Of a stretch of 58,417 nucleotides of DNA, positions 35,595 through 44,252 are shown piece by piece. Below the pieces are notes generated by a model, which worked only from the letters and a program-made list of their open reading frames with translations, ran no database searches and was not told the origin of the DNA. This stretch comes from Pseudomonas fulva NBRC 16637 = DSM 17717. Its GTDB lineage: Bacteria; Pseudomonadota; Gammaproteobacteria; Pseudomonadales; Pseudomonadaceae. A program made the translations under genes and the position numbers. The stretch lies in contig NZ_BBIQ01000027.1 of the NCBI RefSeq assembly GCF_000730565.1, forward strand, positions 1 through 58,417. Reading direction: 5' to 3'. Position 1 is the stretch's first letter. Each line of letters begins with the position of its first letter.

Positions 35595-36164
35595 ATGAAA
35601 ACTGGTAAAGAACTGAAACCCGGTACCGTCCTGCGGATCGACAACGACCCGTGGCTGGTTCAGAAAGCGGAATTCACCAAGTCGGGCCGTAACAGCGCGA
35701 TCATGAAGACCAAGCTCAAGAACCTGCTGACCGGCTACAAGACCGAAACCGTATACGGTGCGGACGACAAGCTGGACGACGTGATCCTGGACCGCAAGGA
35801 AGCCACCCTGTCGTTCATCAACGGTGATGAATACACCTTCATGGACACCAGCGACTACACCATGTACGAGCTGAATGCCGAAGACATCGAAGCCGTTCTG
35901 CCGTACATCGAAGAAGGCATGGAAGATGTCTGTGAAGCCGTCTTCTTCGAAGGCCGCCTGGTCTCGGTAGAACTGCCGACCACCATCAGCCGTCAAGTCG
36001 TCTACACCGAGAACGCTGCGCGCGGCGATACCTCGGGCAAGGTCATGAAGCCTGCCAAGCTGAAGAACGGTACCGAGATCTCGGTGGCCGACTTCATCCA
36101 GATCGACGAGTGGATCGACATCGACACCCGCGACAACAGCTTCAAGGGTCGTTCCAAGAAGTAA
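35595..36164 (+). CDS. efp: Elongation factor P (arginine-type)
   Basis: A 189-residue translation factor that stimulates peptide bonds at proline stretches. The tip loop reads KSGRNSA with Arg32, the rhamnosylated type; the lysine-type would need EpmABC instead. Pairing with earP directly upstream supports this. The three-domain length is standard. The REP-like hairpin at 36210-36228 lies after it. Confidence 0.97.
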   Translation: MKTGKELKPGTVLRIDNDPWLVQKAEFTKSGRNSAIMKTKLKNLLTGYKTETVYGADDKLDDVILDRKEATLSFINGDEYTFMDTSDYTMYELNAEDIEAVLPYIEEGMEDVCEAVFFEGRLVSVELPTTISRQVVYTENAARGDTSGKVMKPAKLKNGTEISVADFIQIDEWIDIDTRDNSFKGRSKK

Positions 36165-36209
36165 TGCTTCCTGGATAGCCTGAAGCACCGCACTGCCTGG
36201 TGCTTCTGT

Positions 36210-36228
36210 GGGGCCGCAAAGCGGCCCC
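36210..36228. repeat. Partial REP hairpin
   Basis: GGGGCCGC-AAA-GCGGCCCC is a perfect 8-bp stem in the 143 bases between efp and the convergent OhrR-like gene. It is the inner half of the REP type seen elsewhere here. Confidence 0.7.
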
Positions 36229-36307
36229 AACTATTGAGCACACGCAAGCGTGGATTTCTACGCCACCGCACCTCGGTAGCGCCGCTCCAGCCCAAGTTAG
36301 CCCCCCC

Positions 36308-36763
36308 TCACAACGTCTTCTGCAAGCTCTCGCGCAGTTCCAGCAAATCGGCTTGCAGCTTTTGCAGCCCCTCGTGAGTGCGCCCACTGGCCTTGAGAAT
36401 CAGCTGAGGCACCTCTTCGGCTTGCTTGTGCAACTTGCGCCCTTTATCCGTCAGCTGCACCAGCACAACCCGCTCATCTTCACGGCTGCGGGTGCGCTTG
36501 AGCAGGCCTTCGCTTTCCAGGCGCTTGAGCAACGGCGTCAGTGAACCTGGGTCAGTGAGCAAGTGCTGGCTGATTTCGCCCACGGTCAAACCATCGTGCT
36601 CCCACAACACCAGCATCGCCAGGTATTGCGGGTAGGTCAGGTTGAGGGCCTGAAGCAAGGGCTTGTACACCTTCGTCATCAGTAACGAGGTGGAATGCAG
36701 CGCGAAGCAGACCTGGTTCTCCAGTAGCAGTTCGGCGCCAGAGGCTTTGTTATCGGCGTTCAT
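36308..36763 (-). CDS. ohrR: MarR family regulator, OhrR-like
   Basis: A 151-residue winged-helix repressor. The reactive Cys19 lies in ENQVCFALHS, the sensing cysteine of OhrR, and the helix-turn-helix contains SQHLLTDPGSLTPLLKRLESEGLL. OhrR represses the peroxidase gene ohr and is released by organic hydroperoxides. No ohr gene is next to it, although efp-ohr-ohrR is the order I recall in P. aeruginosa. The ATG at 36763 has AAGGA upstream. Confidence 0.85.
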   Translation of the reverse strand: MNADNKASGAELLLENQVCFALHSTSLLMTKVYKPLLQALNLTYPQYLAMLVLWEHDGLTVGEISQHLLTDPGSLTPLLKRLESEGLLKRTRSREDERVVLVQLTDKGRKLHKQAEEVPQLILKASGRTHEGLQKLQADLLELRESLQKTL

Positions 36764-36820
36764 GCAGGTCCTTGAATTCGTTGAATAAGAAACTAGCACG
36801 CTGATGGTGGGGTACGCTTA

Positions 36821-37774
36821 CTACCAGCGTAATTCACTGCGCAGTGCCAAATCCCACGGCGGGACCGGGCTAAAGCGGCTCTTGAGAAATTCGAGCAGCA
36901 ATCGGCTGCGAGAGTTCGTTTCATGTTCAAGGCGAAGTGCATAAATGCCGCTCGTCTCCGCTTGGGGCAGGCCGGCGTCGCAAAAAAGCGCGATCAATTC
37001 CCCACGCAACAGATATTCGCTGATCAGCCAGGTAGGCAAATGGGCGATTCCCAGCCCGGCCAAGGCGCCGAACAGAAGGGTTTCGGCATTGTTGGCAACC
37101 ATGCGCATGCGCGAGGGCCGGTACAGACGTGTCTGGCCGTCTACCTCGAATCGCCAGGCGAACGGGGGTGCCAGGCCGTCCCAGTCCAGGCCGTCATGGC
37201 CAGGCAATTCGCTGGGGCACTTGGGCACGCCCCGTGCCGCCAGGTAGGCGGGGCTGGCGCAGGCGATGCGCACCATGTCGGCAAGGGGTGTCGCCACCAG
37301 GCGTGTGTCGGCCAGCGGACCTGCCCGTAATACCAGGTCGACTTCGCCTAAATGGCTGCCGTGCATGTCGACGAAACTGTCGATCAAGCGCAACTGCACA
37401 TCGAGGCCAGGGTAGGCCACCAGAAAATCGGCGATCGCCGGGGCCAGGTGACGGCGCCCGAAGGCCGCCGGTGCATCGAGGCGTATCAAGCCTTCCGGGG
37501 CATTGCTCAACGACACCGCTTCGGCCCGGGCCAGGCGCAACTCATCTATGACGTGCCTGGCGCGTTCGGCAAACGCATTGCCCGCAGGCGTCGGCCGCAC
37601 AGCGTGGGTGCTGCGGCTGAACAGGCGGCTGCCGAGGGCGCGCTCCAGGTTATCGATGCGCCGGGCAACCGCTGACGGCGTCAGTGGATGACGCCGGGCC
37701 GCGCCGGAAAAGCTCCCGGTTTCCAGTACATCGAGAAACAAGCTCAATTGATCGGTCAATGTATCAGGGTTCAT
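36821..37774 (-). CDS. LysR family transcriptional regulator
   Basis: A 317-residue LysR protein. Its helix-turn-helix segment (SGAARRHPLTPSAVARRIDNLERALG) departs somewhat from the common form. The effector domain covers about residues 90-295. It is divergent from the TauE/SafE-type exporter with 114 bases between the starts, which suggests direct control of that gene. The start at 37774 gives MNPDTLTDQLSLFLDVLETGSF, the family N-terminus. Confidence 0.9.
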   Translation of the reverse strand: MNPDTLTDQLSLFLDVLETGSFSGAARRHPLTPSAVARRIDNLERALGSRLFSRSTHAVRPTPAGNAFAERARHVIDELRLARAEAVSLSNAPEGLIRLDAPAAFGRRHLAPAIADFLVAYPGLDVQLRLIDSFVDMHGSHLGEVDLVLRAGPLADTRLVATPLADMVRIACASPAYLAARGVPKCPSELPGHDGLDWDGLAPPFAWRFEVDGQTRLYRPSRMRMVANNAETLLFGALAGLGIAHLPTWLISEYLLRGELIALFCDAGLPQAETSGIYALRLEHETNSRSRLLLEFLKSRFSPVPPWDLALRSELRW

Positions 37775-37888
37775 GGCCAAGTCCGCTTTTGCAGGAAACG
37801 CACAGCCATTGTGCGTGGCTGTGCGTTTCGCTGCCAGCACACAGCCGCTAGCATGACGGTCCCTGTGCACGATAGAAGTTGAAATCTG

Positions 37889-38638
37889 ATGATCGAGTGG
37901 GTGCTGTACGGCGTATTGGGCGTCGCCCTGGGAACCGTGGGTGGGCTTTTCGGCATCGGTGGCGGCCTGATTGCCATTCCGGCCCTTGGCGTGTTGTTCG
38001 GCCTTGACCAGCAGTTGGCGCAGGGCACGGCGTTGGTCATGGTGGTGCCCAATGTGCTATTGGCGTTATGGCGCTATCACCAGCGCAACCGCATCGAGCT
38101 ACGGCATGCCCTACCGCTGTCCTTGTGCAGCTTCGTGTTCGCCTGGCTGGGGTCGATCTGGGCCGTGGGGTTGGACGCGCATGCCATGCGCCTGGGTTTT
38201 GTGGGCTTTCTGGTGGCGCTGGCGATCTGGAACGTGGCCAGGATGTTCATGAAAGTCAGCCCTGCCAGTACAGAGCTGCGTCATCCCTGGCCTTGGCTTG
38301 GCGTACTCGGCAGCTTCGCCGGGACCATGGGCGGGTTGTTCGGCGTCGGTGGCGCGGTCGTCGCCACGCCGATATTGACCAGTGTGTTCGGCGCAACCCA
38401 GGTGGTCGCGCAAGGGTTGTCACTGGCGCTGGCAGCGCCAAGCACGTTGGTCACCCTGGTGACCTACGGCGTGCACCACAGTGTGGACTGGAGCGTCGGT
38501 ATCCCGCTTGCGGTGGGCGGGCTATTGAGCATCAGTTGGGGCGTCAAGTTGGCCCACGCCCTGCCGGAAAAGGCGCTGCGGGCGATGTTCTGTGTTTTCC
38601 TGGTGGTCTGCGCGGTCATGCTTGGTTTCGAACTGTAG
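37889..38638 (+). CDS. TauE/SafE family anion exporter
   Basis: A 249-residue protein with about eight membrane helices. It carries the twin family repeats, GTVGGLFGIGGGLIAIPAL near residue 12 and GTMGGLFGVGGAVVATPIL near 150. Members export sulfite, sulfoacetate or related small anions. The divergent LysR gene is a plausible regulator. A second LysR gene converges from the other side. Confidence 0.9.
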   Translation: MIEWVLYGVLGVALGTVGGLFGIGGGLIAIPALGVLFGLDQQLAQGTALVMVVPNVLLALWRYHQRNRIELRHALPLSLCSFVFAWLGSIWAVGLDAHAMRLGFVGFLVALAIWNVARMFMKVSPASTELRHPWPWLGVLGSFAGTMGGLFGVGGAVVATPILTSVFGATQVVAQGLSLALAAPSTLVTLVTYGVHHSVDWSVGIPLAVGGLLSISWGVKLAHALPEKALRAMFCVFLVVCAVMLGFEL

Positions 38639-38649
38639 CCGCAGGCGTG

Positions 38650-39501
38650 TCACTTGAACCCTTCGATGATGTACTGCGCCATGCAATCGGTGATGGGGGA
38701 GGGTGACTGACCGCCACGTACCAGCATGACGTTGGCCAGCGGCAATTCAGGCAAGCCTTCGGCTTCGCCGAGTACCCGCAGATTGCCGCTAATCAAGCTC
38801 TGCAACTGCGCGGTCACCGCCAGCCCTGCGGTGACCACGGCAAAAATGGCCGACAGGCTGGGGCTTGTGTAGGCCACCCGGTAGTCGATGCCCTGGGTTT
38901 CCAGTGCGTTACAGGTCCAGGCGCGGCAGAAGCACTCGGTGTTGAACAATGCCAATGGCATGGGGCGCTGCTCGTGTGGGCAGAAGCCCTCGGCCGCAGC
39001 CCATACCAGCCGCTCCTGGCGCAGCAGTTGGCCGATTTCGTTGCCGGGCTCACGGGTGACGATGGTCAGGTCCAGGTCCTTGCGCAGCATCAACTGGCGT
39101 GAGGTGTCGCAGTGCACTTCCACCTGGACCAAGGGGTAGGCCTTGGCAAAACTGGACAAAATGCTCGGCAGAAAACGCATGGCGTAGTCGTCCGGCGTAC
39201 CGATACGCACCAGACCCACCATGTGCGGCATGCGCAGGGTGTTGAAGACCTCACCGTGCAACTTGAGAATGCGCCGGGCATACCCCAGCAATACCTGTCC
39301 TTCGGCGGTCAGACGCACTTGCCGCCCCTCGCGTTCGAACAAGGGCCGTTGAAGGATATCTTCTTCCAGGCGCTTCATCTGCATGCTGACGGCCGATTGG
39401 GTGCGGTTGACCACCTCACCGGCACGGGTAAAGCCGCCTTGCTCGGCGATGGCAACAAAGGTACGCAGCACGTCGGCGTCGAGACTCTGGTACTGGGACA
39501 T
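38650..39501 (-). CDS. LysR family transcriptional regulator
   Basis: A 283-residue LysR protein. The helix-turn-helix TRAGEVVNRTQSAVSMQMKRLEE is at about residues 25-47, and the effector domain follows from about 90. The start at 39501 is supported by GGAG nine bases upstream; the frame stays open further. It is divergent from the DUF1127 gene with about 98 bases between, so that small gene could be its target. Confidence 0.9.
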   Translation of the reverse strand: MSQYQSLDADVLRTFVAIAEQGGFTRAGEVVNRTQSAVSMQMKRLEEDILQRPLFEREGRQVRLTAEGQVLLGYARRILKLHGEVFNTLRMPHMVGLVRIGTPDDYAMRFLPSILSSFAKAYPLVQVEVHCDTSRQLMLRKDLDLTIVTREPGNEIGQLLRQERLVWAAAEGFCPHEQRPMPLALFNTECFCRAWTCNALETQGIDYRVAYTSPSLSAIFAVVTAGLAVTAQLQSLISGNLRVLGEAEGLPELPLANVMLVRGGQSPSPITDCMAQYIIEGFK

Positions 39502-39598
39502 TGCATCAATCTCCGAGATGCATGGCATCAGAAACATTCGTTGGATTGATCTTAATCGGCGCGTGAGACTGAAGCCATCGATAACGGAGGGCTTCACG

Positions 39599-39817
39599 AT
39601 GAAAGGTACGATCAGCCGCGCAGAGGCTTCAGTTGTGTCGTCAAGGGCGTTGTGGCAAGCGACCTGGGGGCGCGTGATCCGGTGGTTGGAGCTGCACCGC
39701 CAGCGCCAGCAGCTTGCCAGCCTGAGCGACGCCATGCTCCACGACCTGGGCTTGAGCAGGGCCGATACGCATCAGGAAAGCGAGCGGCACTTCTGGGACG
39801 ACCCGCTGTGCAAGTGA
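39599..39817 (+). CDS. DUF1127 family small protein
   Basis: A 72-residue basic protein ending with the DUF1127 pattern (WLELHRQRQQLASLSDAMLHDLGLSRAD). Small proteins of this family have RNA-binding or phosphate/carbon regulatory roles in alphaproteobacteria; the role in Pseudomonas is unknown. GGAGGG lies seven bases before the ATG. It is convergent with the DAHP synthase gene 40 bases on. Confidence 0.87.
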   Translation: MKGTISRAEASVVSSRALWQATWGRVIRWLELHRQRQQLASLSDAMLHDLGLSRADTHQESERHFWDDPLCK

Positions 39818-39857
39818 GCGCAGCGAGGTCCCTGCCTTGCCTTTTTCGGAGCGCCGC

Positions 39858-41204
39858 TTAGCGGCGCACCTGCTTCAGTGTCTCGGCGATCAGGAACGCC
39901 AGTTCCAGCGACTGGTCGGCGTTCATCCGCGGGTCGCAGTGGGTATGGTAGCGATCCGACAAGGCGTCCTCGGTGATCGGGCGGGCCCCACCGATGCACT
40001 CGGTGACGTTCTGCCCGGTCATCTCGATATGAATACCACCTGCGTGGCTGCCTTCGGCCTGGTGAACCTGGAAGAACTGCTTCACCTCGTCCAGGATCTG
40101 GGCGAAGTCGCGGGTCTTGTAGCCGCTGCTGGCCTTGATGGTATTGCCATGCATCGGGTCCGAACTCCACAGCACCTTACGGCCCTCGCGCTCGACCGTG
40201 CGGATCAGCCCCGGCAAATGGTCCCCGACCTTGCCCGCGCCCATGCGCGCGATCAGGTTCAGGCGCCCTGGGTCGTTGCTGGGGTTGAGGATGTCGATCA
40301 GGCGGATGAGCGCCTCCGGGTCCATGCTCGGGCCCACCTTGACCCCGATCGGATTGTGCACCCCACGCAAGAACTCCACGTGTGCGCCGTCGAGCTGACG
40401 TGTGCGATCGCCAATCCAGAGCATGTGCGCGGAGCAGTCGTAGTAGTCGCCAGTCAGGCTGTCCTGGCGCACGAAGGCCTGTTCGTAGTTGAGCAGCAGG
40501 GCTTCGTGGGCCGTGAAGAAGCTGGTCTCGCGCAGCTGGGGTGCGCTGTCCAGGCCACAGGCGCGCATGAACGCCAGGGTCTCGTCGATGCGGTTGGCCA
40601 ACTGGTGGTATTTGTCGGCCAGCGCCGAATTGGCGATGAAGTCCAGGTTCCACTTGTGCACCTGGTGCAGGTCGGCGAAGCCGCCTTGCGCGAAAGCGCG
40701 CAGCAGGTTCAGGCTGGCCGTGGACTGGTGATAGGCCTGCAGCAGGCGCTCGGGGTCGGGGATGCGGCTTTTGGCATCGAAGCCGATACCGTTGACGATG
40801 TCGCCACGGTAGGCGGGCAAGGTAACGCCGCCCAGGGTCTCGTCACCGGCCGAGCGAGGCTTGGCGAACTGCCCGGCCATGCGCCCTACCTTGACCACAG
40901 GACAGCCGGCGGCAAAGGTCATGACAATGGCCATTTGCAGCAGCACCTTGAAGGTGTCGCGAATCTTGGCCGCGGAAAATTCCGCGAAGCTCTCGGCACA
41001 GTCGCCACCTTGCAAGAGAAACGCCCGGCCTTCGGTCACCTCGGCGAACTGACGCCGCAACTCGCGGGCTTCGCCAGCGAACACCAACGGCGGGTAACTG
41101 GCCAGGGTTTGCTCGACCTTGTGCAGGTGCGCAGCGTCAGGGTAGACGGGTTGTTGCTGGATCGGCAGGGCACGCCAGCTGTCAGGGCTCCACGTTTGGG
41201 TCAT
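39858..41204 (-). CDS. 3-deoxy-7-phosphoheptulonate synthase, class II
   Basis: A 448-residue class II (plant/mycobacterial-type) DAHP synthase joining PEP and erythrose 4-phosphate, the first shikimate step. Hallmarks: FLLQGGDCAESF near residue 65, the metal Cys there, VGRMAGQFAKPRS, and WSSDPMHGNT near 350. Pseudomonads also have class I enzymes, and class II copies are tied to secondary aromatic pathways such as phenazines in some species. The start MTQTWSPDSW was chosen; an ATG five codons upstream is possible. The stop codon lies in the loop of a GCGCCGC/GCGGCGC hairpin. Confidence 0.95.
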   Translation of the reverse strand: MTQTWSPDSWRALPIQQQPVYPDAAHLHKVEQTLASYPPLVFAGEARELRRQFAEVTEGRAFLLQGGDCAESFAEFSAAKIRDTFKVLLQMAIVMTFAAGCPVVKVGRMAGQFAKPRSAGDETLGGVTLPAYRGDIVNGIGFDAKSRIPDPERLLQAYHQSTASLNLLRAFAQGGFADLHQVHKWNLDFIANSALADKYHQLANRIDETLAFMRACGLDSAPQLRETSFFTAHEALLLNYEQAFVRQDSLTGDYYDCSAHMLWIGDRTRQLDGAHVEFLRGVHNPIGVKVGPSMDPEALIRLIDILNPSNDPGRLNLIARMGAGKVGDHLPGLIRTVEREGRKVLWSSDPMHGNTIKASSGYKTRDFAQILDEVKQFFQVHQAEGSHAGGIHIEMTGQNVTECIGGARPITEDALSDRYHTHCDPRMNADQSLELAFLIAETLKQVRR

Positions 41205-41317
41205 TTCAGGCTCGGTCATGTAGGTTGCAGGCTGGCAGCCATGGTAACAGCTGGCACCGTGCTTGTTGCAGCACGGGTGTTGACGGACAATGCAGCTTTT
41301 GCGGGGGTGATTTGCAC

Positions 41318-42073
41318 ATGGTGGCGCAACGGCAGGAGCGGTTGCTGGCACGCGTGGAGGATGCCTTTGGCGTCATCAGCGTGTACGAGGTGGATGATTA
41401 CCGTTTCCTCGAATTCGGCGACGCCATCGAGCAGAGCTGCGTGTTCACGGCAGACCCCAGCTGGCTGGAGTACGATTACACCCGCGCCATGCTGGTAGGG
41501 GCGCTTTGCCATGAACAGCCGGAAAGTGCGCTGTTCCTGGGGCTGGGCGCCGGAACCCTGACCCAAGCTTGCATGAAGTTTCTGCCCCTCGAAGACATCG
41601 AGGCCATCGAGCTGCGCCCGGATGTGCCACGCCTGGCCATGGAGCACCTTGGCCTGGATGATGACCCGCGGTTATATGTGCGCATCGGCGATGCGGTCGA
41701 ATTGCTGCCGACTGCGGAAACGACCGACTTGTTGTTCGTCGACCTTTATACCGACCATGGGCCTGGCGTCGGGCATTTGGCTTGGAATTTTCTGGAGGGC
41801 TGCCAGCAACGCCTCAACCCCGGTGGTTGGCTGGTGATCAACCAGTGGGCCACTGACGAGGGCAAGCCGCTTGGGGCGGCATTGCTGCGCGGGTTGTACC
41901 ACCGCCATTACTGGGAATTACCGGTCAAGGAGGGCAACGTGATCGTGCTGGTGCCAGCCGACCTGGAGCAGACCCTCGACATGGCGGGGCTGCGGGCGCG
42001 GGCCGAGGCCCTGGCGCCATGCCTGGGGTATAGCCTGGACGGGTTGATCAAGGACATTCGGCCGGCCAGTTGA
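41318..42073 (+). CDS. Spermidine-synthase-like methyltransferase-fold protein
   Basis: A 251-residue protein with a Rossmann methyltransferase fold: LFLGLGAGTLTQACMKF near residue 72, acidic EAIELRPDV at the end of strand 2, and DLLFVDLYTDHGPG near 140, which is like spermidine synthase DxYxD regions. The polyamine-site residues are not fully recognisable, so it may not make spermidine. The start at 41318 was taken because the upstream extension overlaps the DAHP synthase start. Confidence 0.82.
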   Translation: MVAQRQERLLARVEDAFGVISVYEVDDYRFLEFGDAIEQSCVFTADPSWLEYDYTRAMLVGALCHEQPESALFLGLGAGTLTQACMKFLPLEDIEAIELRPDVPRLAMEHLGLDDDPRLYVRIGDAVELLPTAETTDLLFVDLYTDHGPGVGHLAWNFLEGCQQRLNPGGWLVINQWATDEGKPLGAALLRGLYHRHYWELPVKEGNVIVLVPADLEQTLDMAGLRARAEALAPCLGYSLDGLIKDIRPAS

Positions 42074-42427
42074 GCCGCAGGGATGGGATGAAATTGCAGG
42101 GGGCCGTTGCGCGGCCCCGCGCGCCATACAGAGGGCTTCGGTGGTTTGACCGCAGCGTTCCAGTCACTTGGCGATAACCAAAACACCCCCCCCCTGCAGG
42201 TGTAAAAGATGTATCGTTTCAGCCGCTGCCCACCGACAGCGCCCTCAAACCCCGCGGCCTGAAAAAATTCCTCCCGCCCCGTTCGATTTCAGGTATAGTA
42301 CGCGCCGGTCTTTTAGCGGGCCTCAAAAATCAGGCGGTGCAAATCCTCCGAGTCCAGCTTCGGCTGCACGTCCGCTAGGCGGACCTTCCCAAGTATCTTT
42401 TTCAATCGTTTTCGCAAATCCCCGCCG

Positions 42428-42519
42428 CCAAAGCTGCCTGGGTGACCTGTCGGTCTTTCATGGCTTGTGCAGCTTTGGAGCATGGGTCTTTGCGGATGCA
42501 CTCTAGAGGCAGACCCATG
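42428..42519 (+). promoter_or_regulatory. Two stacked hairpins in the deaD leader, the second covering the start codon
   Basis: CCAAAGCTGC (42428-42437) pairs exactly with GCAGCTTTGG (42469-42478). Two bases on, CATGGGTCT (42481-42489) pairs exactly with AGACCCATG (42511-42519), which includes the helicase ATG; the ribosome site AGAGG lies in the 21-base loop. A TATAGT at 42294-42299 is a possible -10 box, which would give a leader of about 210 bases. Translation control by RNA folding or temperature is inferred. Confidence 0.65.
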
Positions 42520-44187
42520 ACCCAGGAAATCGCCGGCTTCGCCGCTCTCGATCTCAATCCGAACATTGTTGCCGCTGTCGTGGCCACCGGCTATGAAGAG
42601 CCGTCGGCCATTCAGCAGCAATCGATCCCGATCATCCTCGCCGGTCACGACATGATCGGCCAGGCGCAGACAGGCACCGGCAAGACCGCTGCCTTCGCTC
42701 TGCCGATCCTCAACAAGATCGATGTGAGCAAGCGCGAGCCGCAAGCCCTGATCCTGGCACCAACCCGTGAGTTGGCGCTGCAAGTTGCAACCGCTTTCGA
42801 AACCTACGCCAAGCAGATGCCGGGCGTGAACGTCGTGGCCGTCTACGGTGGTGCCCCGATGGGCCCGCAGCTGCGCGCCATTCGCAACGGCGCGCAAATC
42901 GTCGTCGCCACCCCAGGCCGTCTGTGCGACCACTTGCGTCGTGACGAGAAGGTCCTGTCGACCGTGCAGTACCTGGTACTGGACGAAGCCGACGAGATGC
43001 TCAAGCTGGGCTTCATGGACGACCTCGAAGTGATCTTCGATGCCATCCCGGCCACGCGTCAGACCGTACTGTTCTCCGCGACCCTGCCGTCGTCGATCCG
43101 CTCGATCGCCGAACGTCACCTGCGTGAGCCCAAGCACGTCAAGATCCAGAGCAAGACCCAGACCGTCACCGCGATCGATCAGGCTCACCTGATGGTGCAT
43201 GCCGACCAGAAGATCCCGGCCGTGCTGCGTCTGCTGGAAGTCGAAGAGTTCGACGCGCTGATCGCCTTCGTGCGCACCAAGCAGGCTACCCTGGACCTGG
43301 CTGCCGCGTTGGAAGCCAAGGGGTACAAGGCTGCTGCGCTGAACGGCGACATCGCCCAGAACCAGCGTGAGCGCGTGATCGACTCGCTCAAGGATGGCCG
43401 CCTGGACATCGTCGTCGCCACTGACGTCGCTGCCCGTGGCCTGGACGTGCCGCGCATCACCCACGTGTTCAACGTCGACATGCCGTACGATCCCGAGTCC
43501 TATGTGCACCGTATTGGCCGTACCGGCCGTGCGGGTCGCGAAGGTCGCGCACTGCTGCTGGTGACGCCGCGTGAGCGCCGCATGCTGCAGGTGATCGAGC
43601 GCGTGACGGGTCAGAAAGTCGCCGAAGCGCGCCTGCCCAACGGCCAGGCGGTGCTCGATGCCCGTATCAAGAAGCTGACCAATAGCCTGGCGCCGCTGGT
43701 TGCCGAAGCCGAAGCCACCCACGGCGAGCTGTTCGACCGCCTGACCGTCGACCTGGGCTGCAGCGCTCGCGCGCTGGCTTCTGCCCTGCTGCGCAAGGCC
43801 ACCAATGGCCAAGCCCTGGACCTGGCAGCGGTAGAACGCGAACAGCCCCTGGTGCCAAGCTTCGCCCCGCGTGGCGAGCGCACCGAACGTGGCGAGCGCC
43901 CGGACCGTGGCGACCGCGAGCGTCGTGCGCCACTGCCGTTGGCAGAAGGCCGCGTACGCTGCCGTACTGCCCTGGGCGCACGTGACGGTATCGCTGCCAA
44001 GAACCTGCTGGGCGCGATCCTCAACGAAGGTGGCCTGGCGCGTGATGCCATTGGTCGCATCCAGGTGCGTGATAGCTTCAGCCTGGTCGAGCTGCCGGAA
44101 GACGGCCTCGAGAAGCTGCTGACCAAGCTCAAGGACACTCGCGTCGCTGGCAAGCAGCTCAAGCTGCGTCGCTACCGCGAAGATTGA
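42517..44187 (+). CDS. deaD: DEAD-box ATP-dependent RNA helicase (CsdA/DeaD type)
   Basis: A 556-residue helicase. Q motif, Walker A (AQTGTGKTA), DEAD box (VLDEADEML), SAT, and the C-terminal HRIGRTGRAGREGRALLL are intact. A DbpA-type RNA-binding domain follows, after an Arg/Glu/Gly-rich linker near residue 450 (RGERTERGERPDRGDRER). DeaD unwinds structured RNA in ribosome assembly and mRNA decay, notably in the cold. The start at 42517 is the only ATG with AGAGG nearby, and it is buried in a hairpin. A clean terminator follows. Confidence 0.95.
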   Translation: MTQEIAGFAALDLNPNIVAAVVATGYEEPSAIQQQSIPIILAGHDMIGQAQTGTGKTAAFALPILNKIDVSKREPQALILAPTRELALQVATAFETYAKQMPGVNVVAVYGGAPMGPQLRAIRNGAQIVVATPGRLCDHLRRDEKVLSTVQYLVLDEADEMLKLGFMDDLEVIFDAIPATRQTVLFSATLPSSIRSIAERHLREPKHVKIQSKTQTVTAIDQAHLMVHADQKIPAVLRLLEVEEFDALIAFVRTKQATLDLAAALEAKGYKAAALNGDIAQNQRERVIDSLKDGRLDIVVATDVAARGLDVPRITHVFNVDMPYDPESYVHRIGRTGRAGREGRALLLVTPRERRMLQVIERVTGQKVAEARLPNGQAVLDARIKKLTNSLAPLVAEAEATHGELFDRLTVDLGCSARALASALLRKATNGQALDLAAVEREQPLVPSFAPRGERTERGERPDRGDRERRAPLPLAEGRVRCRTALGARDGIAAKNLLGAILNEGGLARDAIGRIQVRDSFSLVELPEDGLEKLLTKLKDTRVAGKQLKLRRYRED

Positions 44188-44204
44188 TCCTCAAGCAATA
44201 AAAC

Positions 44205-44233
44205 ATCCCCGGCCTAGGTCGGGGATTTTTTTT
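44205..44233 (+). terminator. Terminator after deaD
   Basis: ATCCCCG and CGGGGAT form a 7-bp stem around GCCTAGGT, followed by eight T, 18 bases past the stop. Confidence 0.93.
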
Positions 44234-44252
44234 GCAAGCCATCAGGCGCGAC

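Noticed and set aside
39837..41498. 553-codon plus-strand ORF opposite DAHP synthase
   Set aside because: Antisense shadow of a strongly conserved class II DAHP synthase; no ribosome site or family similarity.
42313..43812. 499-codon minus-strand ORF opposite deaD
   Set aside because: Shadow of the helicase gene; the protein has no recognisable motif and no start signal.
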